This document shows, one piece after another, positions 1-12,176 of a stretch of DNA of 64,000 nt; position 1 is the stretch's first letter, and each line of letters opens with the position of its first letter. The stretch is from Lepidodermella squamata (Eukaryota; Gastrotricha). Where the stretch lies: positions 1,364,001 to 1,428,000 of the forward strand of contig JBLDXI010000028.1 of the NCBI GenBank assembly GCA_047495785.1. Direction: 5' to 3'. The position numbers were made by a program, and so were the translations under genes. The notes under the pieces are model-generated. The model did not search any database. It saw nothing but the letters and a program-made list of their open reading frames with translations, and had not been told where the DNA came from.

Positions 1-428
1 TGTAGCCGGTGTGTTTGTGTTACATTATATGTGGTATGAATTGTGTGCTGCAGATTTACTGATTACGCAGTTCTGATTTTCGATTCTTCTACTTGTGTTA
101 TTTTGAATGGCTCCTAGTTTCTAGTTTCAGCATTACTTCGTACTTCGCAGTAAGACAATTCAATGCTAGTGTTTCTTGGCGTCTCATAGTCTTGCTACCT
201 ACAAATATTGGCATCAATTTGTCTGAGCGCTGGCTGCATTTGATGTAGATGCTTGTGAAAACTGATAGCACCTTAGTTGGTCGTCTGTTATCGTTGATAG
301 TTGATAGTATGTTGCGCTTTCGATATTAGCGAGTACACAGCCGTAAATTGTCTAGTATTACTATATTGCCAGGATAATTTTTACAGTTTTTTTTCAATTA
401 GAGCTTGAGTGATTAGGAAACGAACATC
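1..428. other. Non-coding sequence upstream of RECQ5-like gene
   Basis: AT-rich sequence with no supportable ORF. It presumably holds the promoter and 5' UTR of the downstream helicase. A TTTTTTTTCAATTAG-like pyrimidine-rich stretch ending in AG lies about 30 nt before the start codon, and could be a 5' splice or trans-splice acceptor. No TATA box or other regulatory motif is convincing. Confidence 0.5.
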
Positions 429-2395
<1,967 letters not shown>

Positions 2396-2460
2396 AGAAA
2401 ATTTTTGTTCTTTTATTAGTTTTTGACGAAATATGCATTGGTTTTGATAATTTGCCTTGC

Positions 2461-2470
2461 ATTTTTGTAG
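2461..2470 (+). promoter_or_regulatory. Possible trans-splice acceptor before ING
   Basis: The sequence ATTTTTGTAG ends nine bases before the ING start codon and only 75 nt after the RECQ5-like stop codon. A U-rich stretch lies between the two genes. This is the layout of a downstream operon gene in spliced-leader organisms. It could equally be an ordinary 5' UTR intron acceptor. Confidence 0.4.
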
Positions 2471-2479
2471 GTTTTTAAG

Positions 2480-4410
2480 ATGGCTAATTTAGTCAATCGA
2501 GAAGCTGTGCAAAAGCTATGCGCAGCTTCGTACCTGGATGACTACCTCGATTGTATGCAAAACTTGCCGAATCAACTTCAACCTTACCTTAGCCGAATAC
2601 GTGAATTGGACGTCGATGTTGCAAGTAATTTTTACCTTTTAAATTTGAACTTTATCCTATCAATTTTTTGGCGGCAGGACTTTTGAAACAAATCGAGCAT
2701 TTGAAGACTCAACTAGCAAATGCTTCGAAAAATGGCAAGTCTAACAACACCAGCAGTATGAGCATGAAAGAAACGAGTGAATCGTCGATGAGTTGCGCGT
2801 GGGATGACGGCGAGGATTCGGATGCGAAACGCACGGCTACGAAAAACGACGCGTTGAAGCGAAACCTAGCCGCGGCTATGGAAGAGCTGGGCGATGTTGT
2901 TCAGCAGAAAATGGCAGCGGCGCATCGAATGGCGGAAATTGTCGAAACCCGGCGGCGTACGCTCGATGACGATCTCGACAACCTTCGTAAATTTTGTTTT
3001 CATGTTCAAATTTCAGAATTTTCATTCTTATTGTCAGATTTTGTCGAAAATTACCCCTTTCTACGGTGATTAAAAACCTCTAACGAAATTTATCCGATGA
3101 ATTTTTCTCTACAAAATTTGCTTGATGACTTATAAGTTTTGCTAATTTTTCGATTATTTTTTCAGAAAATTGCGATCAGGCCGATTCTTCGTTGTTTTCG
3201 CCTAGTTCCTCGCCCAACTTTCGATCTCGCCCCGGCGCAGCTGATAAACGCGGCTCGCCAACTCGGGCAGCGACCGCCGGTACAAATTCAACCAGCCCGT
3301 CGACGTCAACAGCCGATCAACGGCCAACTCGAGGCAAACACGCCGCGGCTAACAACAACAACGATTCGAATGAAAGTTGCGAAAGTAGTAACGAGCAGGA
3401 GGATGTGCAGAATTCTGATGGCGAGTCGTCGCTGCGGTCCATGGACCAGTCTGGCTCGGGCTCGGATGGCGCGGATAAGGAGAGTGGCGATGACGATACG
3501 ACGAATGACAGTAATGCTGCTCATCGAACCGGGGCTTCCGAGCCGCGGCGAGGCAGAATCGGCCGCCCGCCGCGGTCTCGTATCGAACCGGCGAGTGCGG
3601 GCAGGAAAGGCAAACAGCCGGAACGTGGCAAGGGCATCGTTTCTTCGGCAGCCAGGTCAAAGCATGGTGAGAATTACAGAATTTCAACTTGAGAATTTGT
3701 AATTTGTCACTCGGTTCCGTCAAAATCCGAGCGATATTTTTTCATAATTTTCAAATTCGAAGCTATTTCTTAACATTTGTACAACTGCTTTTTTAAGATC
3801 GGCGAACTCGAAATCAAGAACGTCACAACCGACCCGGTCGTCAGAGCAGTCGTGGAATTGAACCGACTGCACTGCGGCGGCAGAAGCATGATTCGTTCTC
3901 CGAAAGCCAGGCCTCAGTCGCAACAACCACAACACGCGGCGGGACTTCGTCTCAAACTCGCGGCGCTGCAGCTTCTTCGAATAACAAAGCGGGTGGGTCG
4001 AGCCAACGCGGCAACCGGGGCGCAAATTTCGGTGGCAACAATGGCGGCAGTTCGTCAGCTTCAGTCAACGCCGATGTCGCTGATTCGATGGATCAGGAAG
4101 TCGACGAGCAGCTCTACTGCGTCTGCAAACAAGTGAGATATTTTACATCTTAGACCGGGACATTTCATCGAATATCGTTTTTCTTGGCTTAATTTCAAAA
4201 TTTTCAAAATATTTGAAGGATTTCAATTAATTTGTTACGTTGATTTTTTAGGTTTCGTATGGCGAAATGGTTGGATGTGACAACAACAACTGTCCGATGC
4301 AGTGGTTCCACTTCAGCTGCGTCAGTCTGACAACGAAGCCGAAAGGCCGGTGGTACTGCCCGGGCTGCCGCGGCGACAAGCCCAACGTCAAACGAGCCGA
4401 TCTCAGATGA
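2480..4410 (+). CDS. ING: ING-family PHD-finger chromatin protein
   Basis: Five exons (2480-2624, 2678-2986, 3166-3666, 3798-4132, 4252-4410) give 482 residues. The N-terminus has the ING helical domain ([20 protein letters not shown]), and a second helix ends exon 2. The middle is a long serine/asparagine/arginine-rich linker with basic patches. The C-terminus is a complete PHD finger, starting [17 protein letters not shown] and ending [22 protein letters not shown], with the C4-H-C3 zinc ligands in place. The [10 protein letters not shown] and GRWYCPGC segments are those that read H3K4me3 in ING proteins. ING proteins are subunits of histone acetyltransferase or deacetylase complexes. The PHD resembles ING1/2, whereas the long linker is more like ING3, so I leave the subtype open. 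It may be the second gene of an operon with the RECQ5-like gene. AATAAA signals follow the stop. Confidence 0.92.
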
Positions 4411-4429
4411 AGCTAGCTAGAAAAATTGG

Positions 4430-4441
4430 AATAAAAATAAA
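4430..4441 (+). terminator. Polyadenylation signals of ING gene
   Basis: Two consecutive AATAAA hexamers lie 19-31 nt after the ING stop codon. The convergent MON1 gene ends at 4803, and a TTTATT (AATAAA on the minus strand) near 4674 would serve it. The remaining bases between 4442 and 4802 show no gene. Confidence 0.6.
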
Positions 4442-4802
4442 CACTGTTGCTATCTCATTCATCTTTTAGTTGTTGGTTGGTTGCCTCAGAAATTTCGCTG
4501 CCGCTATTTGATATTAAATCGCGCACTTGAAAATCTTATTGTAACGAGAAATTATGCAATCGTGGTGTCTGTCAATTTCGTCTGTCCGGAAGAAATCTGT
4601 ACATATTCTGTATTATCTTTTTTATCTCTACGGAATATTCTAATAAATGAAGTCTGATTCACAAGTCCAATTTTTTATTCGTGTCATAAAAATAATAATT
4701 AACGAAGCACAATTTTTCAATCAGTTGAAGATATTACAGGCAAATATTGGAACGAATAATTAAAATTAGCATCAGCAATAAATATAACTCGACGGAATTG
4801 CA

Positions 4803-6584
4803 CTAGAAAGTAGGCGTGGAAACGACGAATAACGTCGACTCCTCTTGCTTGGCCCAATTTATCAACCGGGATGTCATCGTTACCGCCGATTCTTTCGTGA
4901 CTAGAGGCGAGAAAACCACATACAGTTCGAATTGCTCCCGCAGCCATCCGAGACAAGACGCAGAACTGGTCGAAAGGAATACTACACTCCTCGGCTGGAC
5001 ATTCGCGCTGGCTTCAACATGGAGTAAATGGTTCGTCCTTCGGTACAACTCAAGTAGCTCTTGTTTCGTATCAGGCCGGTTGTATGGCATATCGAAACGG
5101 GCCATTGTGTATTGGGACAACGGTCGGCTTTTATAGGTGAAATGCCATAGCTCAGGGATGCCGACCCGAGACGCTGAAACCGACCCTTCAGCTGCAGCCT
5201 TTTTCAACTCGACGAACGCTGTGTTTTGATTACTGAGCCGGTCGACGATTTTGCGCCGACATTCGCACAACGAGTAGAACTGATTGCCGTCCGCTGAGAT
5301 AAGCACAAGAGTTAGATCAGACGCTTCGTCCAAGTGAGACACGTAAGCATGGACGTAGGCTGATTCGTCGAGGCGCGGCAGGCAAACTGGGACCCAGAAC
5401 TCGGCGCCAGTCACGCCTGATTGGCTGCTGCTTCGTACCAGGTTGATCAGCAGCTGAAGGTCAAGAGGGTTCAAACGCGGACATCGATTATGCCTTACGA
5501 TTGTTACAAGCCGCAACCCAGCTAGAACCATTCCAAACAAAACCTAGCAATAAAGTCCATCGCTATCAAGTAACTTGCTAGATACAAAACATACTTTTTG
5601 TTTCTTGCAGTAATGAGCCAAGGTCGAGGATAGGTGATCTCGCACGACGGATGAAACGGGTAAACAGGCGGCAGCACATAGCAAATGACCAATATCGTTG
5701 TCCATCCAGTCCCATAACTGCGTTAAAATGCGAGTTTCGCCTACTAAGCTTCGACGTAAGTCGTAATTCACGCGCCGTGAGTACAGCGAGTCGAGTTGCA
5801 CAGGTGAAATCAAAGTCAGGAGTTGGTTATACATGTACGATAGCCGAACACGAATTTGCGGCGCAGTTTCATGCCCCCGAACAACACCAACAATTGTCAA
5901 ATGCTTCGGCATGTAGAAAACGATAGACGCTCCACCGTCACCTTCAATCGCTTGAAGGATATCACCCCCAGTATCGTTAACGAACGAGACGAGAGCTTGC
6001 ATGACTCCCGCCAAGGGGATCAGCCTGTCCTCATTGCCGTGCCGCATGTAAATCGGTTTGGCGGCTTCGCTCATCATGAAAACATTGCTAGGATAATTAT
6101 GAAGTTCAAATGCGTCTAAATCTTGCGATATGGCACTCGGAGAGATCGACGACCTACGGCTACGGTCGACGGATGCATTTAACGCGCTGGTTTCCAACTC
6201 AGCAACTTTTTCTTGAGCCACTGCTTCAGCTTCATCCGGAGCTTCTACTTCCAATTCGAGAGGCTTTTCATGAAGAATGTGCGCCCCGCGATCGGGTGAG
6301 TTGCGATCGTCGGCTTCATTTGACGACAAAGATTGGATATCTGCGACATATTCCTCCGCGACAAAAGAACGAATAAACCCCCTTCCCGCAGCAGATGAGG
6401 CGTCATCTTGCCCAGTGACAGAGAGACTGCCACCGCCGGGTGGAACAGATGCATGGATAACTTCGCTCACAAAACGAGAATATTCGTCCCGAACTGATGT
6501 CGGATCAATAGCAAAATTAGTCCGAGGTGCCAATTCACCGCTAGATTCGACTTCAGAGGTATTAGTTGAAGAAGATTCTGCCAT
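4803..6584 (-). CDS. MON1: MON1 vacuolar fusion protein
   Basis: Two exons on the minus strand (6584-5595 and 5543-4803), separated by a 51-nt intron, give 576 residues, a normal MON1 length. The first about 170 residues are acidic, serine-rich and poorly conserved. The longin-type SAND core follows: a segment with KPIYMRHGNEDRLIPLAGVM and FVNDTGGDILQAIEGDG, then LFGMVLAGLRLVTIVRHNR, WVPVCLPRL, VGIPELWHFTYKS, and a C-terminal block ending LFVVSTPTF. These are the hallmark segments of MON1. With CCZ1 it forms the exchange factor that loads Rab7 on maturing endosomes and autophagosomes. CCZ1 is not in the window. The gene is convergent with ING. No targeting signal is expected or seen. Confidence 0.94.
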
Positions 6585-8300
6585 TTAAACACATTCAAAA
6601 TCTATCAAATAGAAAAATTTAGTAGATCTTCAGTGCCGAAAAGATGATAACATGATCATCGCAATATTTTTGTCGCAAGTATGGAAACCAGAAACATCTA
6701 GATACATTTGCAACGTCGCATCAATTGATCTAGAGATAAGAATTGGTTAATTTCGCCTCAAGAATCCAAGAGTCGGGAATTGTTCGATCAGAAGAGGAGA
6801 AACGCGACATTTCTTATCGTCGTGGGCACCGGAACAACTCATCAGAAACCTGCAAACCAAAAAACTCCCGCGCAAAAAATTTGAATGAAAAACTGAATTC
6901 TTAGAAAAATACTTATATCAATTTGCTTGTTCATTTTTGAGTGTTGTGATAAAATAAAGGGTCAAAAACTACCGAATTTGTTGTGGGAGTTTTTTTGGTT
7001 TTCGGATCTTTTAAAGTAGTTAGTCCCCAGTCCCGCGATCGCGCCTATGTTGTTGATGCTGTTGGCTGTTGGCTGTTGGCAGTTGGCAGTTGGCACTGTT
7101 GCTGCGTGTGGCTAGTCATTGTATGTTGTTGTGTGGAAATTAACTCCAATATCCTTTTCTTTTCACACCCCCGGCAATGTGAGCTCTCCACCGCAGAAGA
7201 TTTTAGGTTTTCATTGAATCCCCCAATTTTGGTTTATGATCTAAGATTTAGAATTTGGGATCCTTCAGTCATGGTTCAAGTATGGTTTTGCATCGCCGGT
7301 TTGCGTGTGATTGGTGAAGAAGAACGTTAGATTTTATTCTTTCGTTCAATAATCTTAGTTGCAATTTACCTAAATCTTTTATCTTTATTTTACTTGCTTA
7401 CATTGTGGTTCGAGATATTACGAATTCTGTCTCCTGATGCAGGTCGGAAGTGGCGGGCTGCATTTTCTTATGGGACAGACATATCGATAAACTTCTGAGT
7501 ACCTGAGATCTGAGCTGCGAGTTGATAGCCGATGCCCTTAGCTCTTAGCCCTTTGTCACTCATTCTAGAACCTCAAGCCCTTATTCAAGCTTTTGGCAGC
7601 AATAGTTATCTAGTTTAGGCATTTGCCAATGGCCTATCATTGGCAGCGGCGCTGTCAAAAGATTTAGGAAACCAATTGCTGATGACAGAAGTAAATTAAT
7701 CTCAACTCTTCTTCGAGTTATCTCGTAACTCGAAAGCATTTTATTCCTTTAGGCATTTAGTAAGCAGTAAGCTACAGAAACTTGTTACAACTGCCCTGTG
7801 TTGAGTCAATTTTTCTCGATGTATGAAATATGCTCTGATGCGTCATTCGGGACATATGATTTTTTGTTGCTTTCATTATATGATTTCGATGCATGCTATT
7901 TTTTTATAGCTGTTAGTAGTATCGTGTAGTTAAATTCCGACAAATATGGCGAGCTGATGGCCGGCCAGCTGTTTTATCAGTAGTATTGACTTAGCATTCA
8001 GATATTCGGTTTTTTTCACTCTAAATTGTTGTCAGGTTCTGTTCATATATACCTTATGCTTAAAGTTACGCCCTTTAGTGCTATCAATATGAAATGGTAA
8101 GGAACATTTTTGATTTTTAGTTACGAATCAGGGCTATGCCATCTTTTCTTTGCGAGTAGCAAGCGTATTCAAAGTGTCCTACTCCTGATAGCCCGGATTG
8201 GTCTAAAATAAATACTGACATCATATTGTTGCTGGCGGTGTCAGTGTGGAGTAGGTTGTTAGTAGGTAGTTGTAGTTGCTGATGACTTTGGATTCGATAC
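6585..8300. other. Intergenic region upstream of MON1
   Basis: No supportable gene. A short minisatellite of TGTTGGC/AGTTGGC units lies near 7060-7100. An open frame of 115 codons at 6983-7330 runs through it, but it lacks similarity or splice support. The region probably holds the MON1 promoter. Confidence 0.5.
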
Positions 8301-11300
8301 CAGCGTTTACGCAGGGTTCTTGCGTTCATTTATACATACTGACGATAGCTTTGTACACCTTTTTCATTTGTACAATTATTAATGCTTTTATTATTATTAT
8401 TTTTACTACTATTGTACATTGAGTTCGGCGGCGCGGCTGTGGCTGCTGCTGATGCTGATATCGTTGTTGTGGTGCAATATATCTAAGATGATGATGATGG
8501 TGCGCGCTGCTTCTCAACATACACCAACTACAACAACATGGCAAGAGCAAACGGGCAGGCGTCTGCTGATCTGCGGTTGTTCTTCGCTGCCGCAGCAGCA
8601 GCGTCGGGGGTTAGTCTTCCTCAGCCCGCGCAGTATATATTCGCGCGGCAAAACTCGACATTATTACTATTATAGATCTGTGCATGTGCATGCGTGTATA
8701 TTGTATTTATATAGTAGTCGTAGCTGCAGCAGCAGCAGCAGCAGAAATAGAAGTGAAAGTCTGTTTGAAGCTTGGATGCTGTGTTTTGTTGTGTGTGGTG
8801 CTTGTGGTCGGTCGTCTCTTCTGCTGTGCGTCTTCTGCGTCTGCATCCTGCAATGCAATGTGCCCCCAATATTATTATTATTACTATTGCTATATTGCTG
8901 TGTATTTCACGGGGCAAAGCGGCAGAGGCACGCTCCTCAACAATGGCCAAATAATACTACTGTTATTACTAGAATATATATATATATATATCTATATATA
9001 CGAGTAAACGCCTTTTCTGTTGATGTAGGCAGCGCGCTGCTGTGGTTCGGCAGCGACGGCGCGGCAAAGTACTTCTATATATACATATTGCCGTGTTATT
9101 TCTCCATGTGCACGTGTTGTAGCTCTGAAGGTAGCAGTAGCAGTAGCACAATGCCTATATTGCACACTTTCGATGCGCTGTGCGAATAAGTACTACATTT
9201 ATATTACATGCTTGTATGAACATACGTATACTATGAGCGCGCGCGCTGGTAGTAGTAAAGTACCCTGATATAGTTAGATTTACCGTATACCTACGAGTAA
9301 ACAGCCTACACCTCAATTCGATCTCGAAAATTTCCAAAAATCTTTTTTGTTGAATTTTTTTCGGAAAAGGTTTCCTCATTCAAGTGTAAAATTCAAAAAA
9401 TATTTCCGTTGGGAATTTTTCGAATTTCTTGCGAATATTGTATCAATAATAATTTTTACACCGTTCGCTCAGGTCATTTACTATACTGTACTATTACATG
9501 ACTGGGTGAACTCTGCCGATCGATATACTATGAGCTTGTATTATGTATAGTAACGCGGGCTGTTGGTTGGTCCGTCCAGTAGCAGGCACAGCAGCTAGGC
9601 AAGTGTAAAATGCGTATTATTGTTATTATGTGTTGGCCCGCACGCCAAACTACTACATGCGATGTGTGCAGATAGAGATGCGCGTGTAATAATATCGTCT
9701 TCTTTTAACATTATTACTTACACGATGATAATGTAATAACGTAAACGCCGCCGTTTTGTATCTCGTTGACGCGCGCGACATTGCTACGACTACTACTACT
9801 ACCGACCACCACCACGAGCAGCGGGCAACAAACGCTTCCAGCAACCTAAGCGAGGCCTGCTTCAGGCCTTATTATTTGACGACGGCGAAGCGTTCGGGGG
9901 CCATTCTTTATTATTATCATTGCACTTCGCACATTTTCCAGCTCAGGACACATCACAATCGCACAAACAGCAACCGCAAGCGTATATGACAGACGTCTGT
10001 ACGGTAATTTTCAAACAAAAAAGAGATTATCATTACATGATAATTTTATTATATAACAAATTTGTTCGTTTTTATTCTTGTAGGTGAGCTCATTTTATCA
10101 CCTTTAAATTTATTTTCGTTGAAATTGACCTGAAACGTGAGCGCATTGTCCGTAATATTAGGTTTCATTCACCTTTTGCTAATAAGGAGTGTTCTTTGAT
10201 TATTGCTGGTTTTCGGCTCGAGCAATAGTTTCAATTTTGCATTTTCTTAAATTAGTTCAGAATGAACATTTTACGTTATTTTCTAGGTATTCCGCAAAGG
10301 TTACCCTCAATTCAACTTTTTCGAGTCTCTATCTATTAAATGGTCGGGAAGTATATTCAAATAATTTTCGTAAATTTTTTAGAAGGCTGGAATTTATTGA
10401 GACTCAATTTATTTGTAAATTTTAGTTGTTGCCTGGAAAATCTTTATTTGCATAGGAATTTTTAAGGCGGATTTTTCATGTTTTTTTCTGAATTTACGAT
10501 TTTAGGCGCCGATCTGTTGTAAATTATTGTCTCATTGTTTAGCGCGCTGCGCAGCAAGTTGTTGTAGGCCGGGGCGGTTGGTCGGTTGGTTGGTCATCAT
10601 CATCGTCATCATCAGCGTATTATATACACGTTATTATTTGCTCGTGGCGATGAGAAAATTCCTACACTACAAAAGTCTTCGCCGTTTTTCGCGGTTTTGA
10701 AGCAGCAGCAGCAGCATGTGCGAGAGCACGCGGCTAGGGTGTTCTTTCTCTGGAGCTTGGCGACGACGGCGACGATGATGATGATGATGATGACCGATAT
10801 TGTTGTTGTTGTACGCTATTTATATGGGTGGCGCGCGTATAATATTTAGTATAGCAAGTATACGCAAACGAACGAATGGATGGATGGCGGCGATTCGAGT
10901 TGGGGCGGCTCCGATCGATTTTGGTCTCGGGTTGTGTGCGCCTGTGCTGTGTATTCGACTGTGGAGATGCGACGAACGACGCACGTAGATTTGTCGTATT
11001 GTATATTATTTTTCTACTACATACCGTGCGGCAGCGGCGGCGGCCTGCTGCCTGCCTGCCATGGGCGGCGGCACTGGGACAACAAGTACTGCGGCGATAT
11101 ATATAGTAGAAGTAGTGCAGAGCCGATTCGATCTGTTATTGACATGTGTTGCGTCTTGGCGTTGAATCTGCGCGCGCGCGCGCGCAAGCAACCTTCTCTC
11201 TCTTTTTCCTATACACATCGAGTCATCGTCGTCTCTCTCTCTCTCCGCGCCCGTCCGCAGCCTGCGCGCCTCTTCCTAGTCGTCGCTTGCTCGCCTCATG

Positions 11301-11420
11301 TGTTTAGTAGTTGGATGGATTTTATAGTAGTAGTCGTAGTAGTAGTAAATATTACATGCCCTGTACGTTGTACTATTATTACTAAAGCCGCGCGAACGAT
11401 GTGAGTATTATACTCGGCAT
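8300..11420. repeat. Microsatellite-rich non-coding block
   Basis: Dense simple repeats in a 3.1-kb block: CAG/GCA units at about 8726-8744, a TA tract near 8971-8999, GAT units near 10773-10793, an alternating CG tract at 11170-11186, a CT tract near 11231-11246 and TAG units near 11322-11350, plus many short trinucleotide runs. Open frames of up to 256 codons here come from the simple composition and have leucine, serine and tyrosine homopolymers. The block lies between divergent MON1 and the BCL9-like gene, and could contain promoter or 5' UTR sequence of the latter. Its composition clearly differs from the flanks. Confidence 0.6.
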
Positions 11421-12176
11421 ATATCTACTATCGAATATTAGTAATGAGTAGAAAGAGTAATACATTGCTGTCTTTAGATCTCACTATTATTATTGGTTTA
11501 TCAAACGAGAAAACGAACGTGAAGACGCTGCTGCTGCTGATGCAGCCGCCTCCGATGCCGAGGCACACGTCGCCGCGCGAAAATGTCCCTACTAGTTTGA
11601 TCGTTTTACAGCCCAACTTGACCAACATTCTGAAGCCACCTTTTCTAGTTTTGAGGCGGAAATTCAAGGTTGCCTAAGATCAGGTGTCGAATCATGTTTT
11701 TTTCAATTTTTTATAGATTCTACGTTCAAATTAGAATTTTTCAGCTTTATATTGAAATTAAAAAAATTGAAAAACGCTGCGATCATTTTTACCTGTTAAA
11801 CTCGAATGCATTTCAACTTGCTGGCAATTCATATAATTCTCACTTCTACAGCCTTTTATGACCATCTGATTCTCGAAGGTATTTTGAATGTCCTGTCAAA
11901 ATTTTGACCGGAGTGAAATGTCTATTCTGAGTGAGAAATTTCTGTCTCCGCTGGCTCCGAAATTTGACACATTTTGCCAGGTCGTATTTCAATGTCATGA
12001 TCTAGCTGTATCTTTTATTGCGGTTTCCTATAAGCTTATTGTTAAGGCGGATTTTTTTCTTATTTTGAATAGGATGATTTTTATTTAGTTTTTGATAATG
12101 ACGAATCATCTTGTATCCGAGTGCGTTTTTCTTCGCCCCGCCGAATCGACCTCATCATTTTGTACCTTACTGCTTA
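11421..12176. other. AT-rich sequence upstream of BCL9-like gene
   Basis: Mostly AT-rich, with no convincing gene. A TTATTTAG acceptor-like site near 12081-12088 precedes the first coding exon of the BCL9-like gene by about 90 nt, so part of this may be a 5' UTR intron. Confidence 0.45.

Noticed and set aside
6983-7330. 115-codon plus frame near the GTTGGC minisatellite
   Set aside because: Cys/Trp/Val-rich product of the repeat, with no homology or splice support.
8419-9189. 256-codon open frame on the plus strand
   Set aside because: It is made of simple repeats and has Leu, Ser, Tyr and Ile-Tyr homopolymer runs, a non-ATG start and no splice or domain support.
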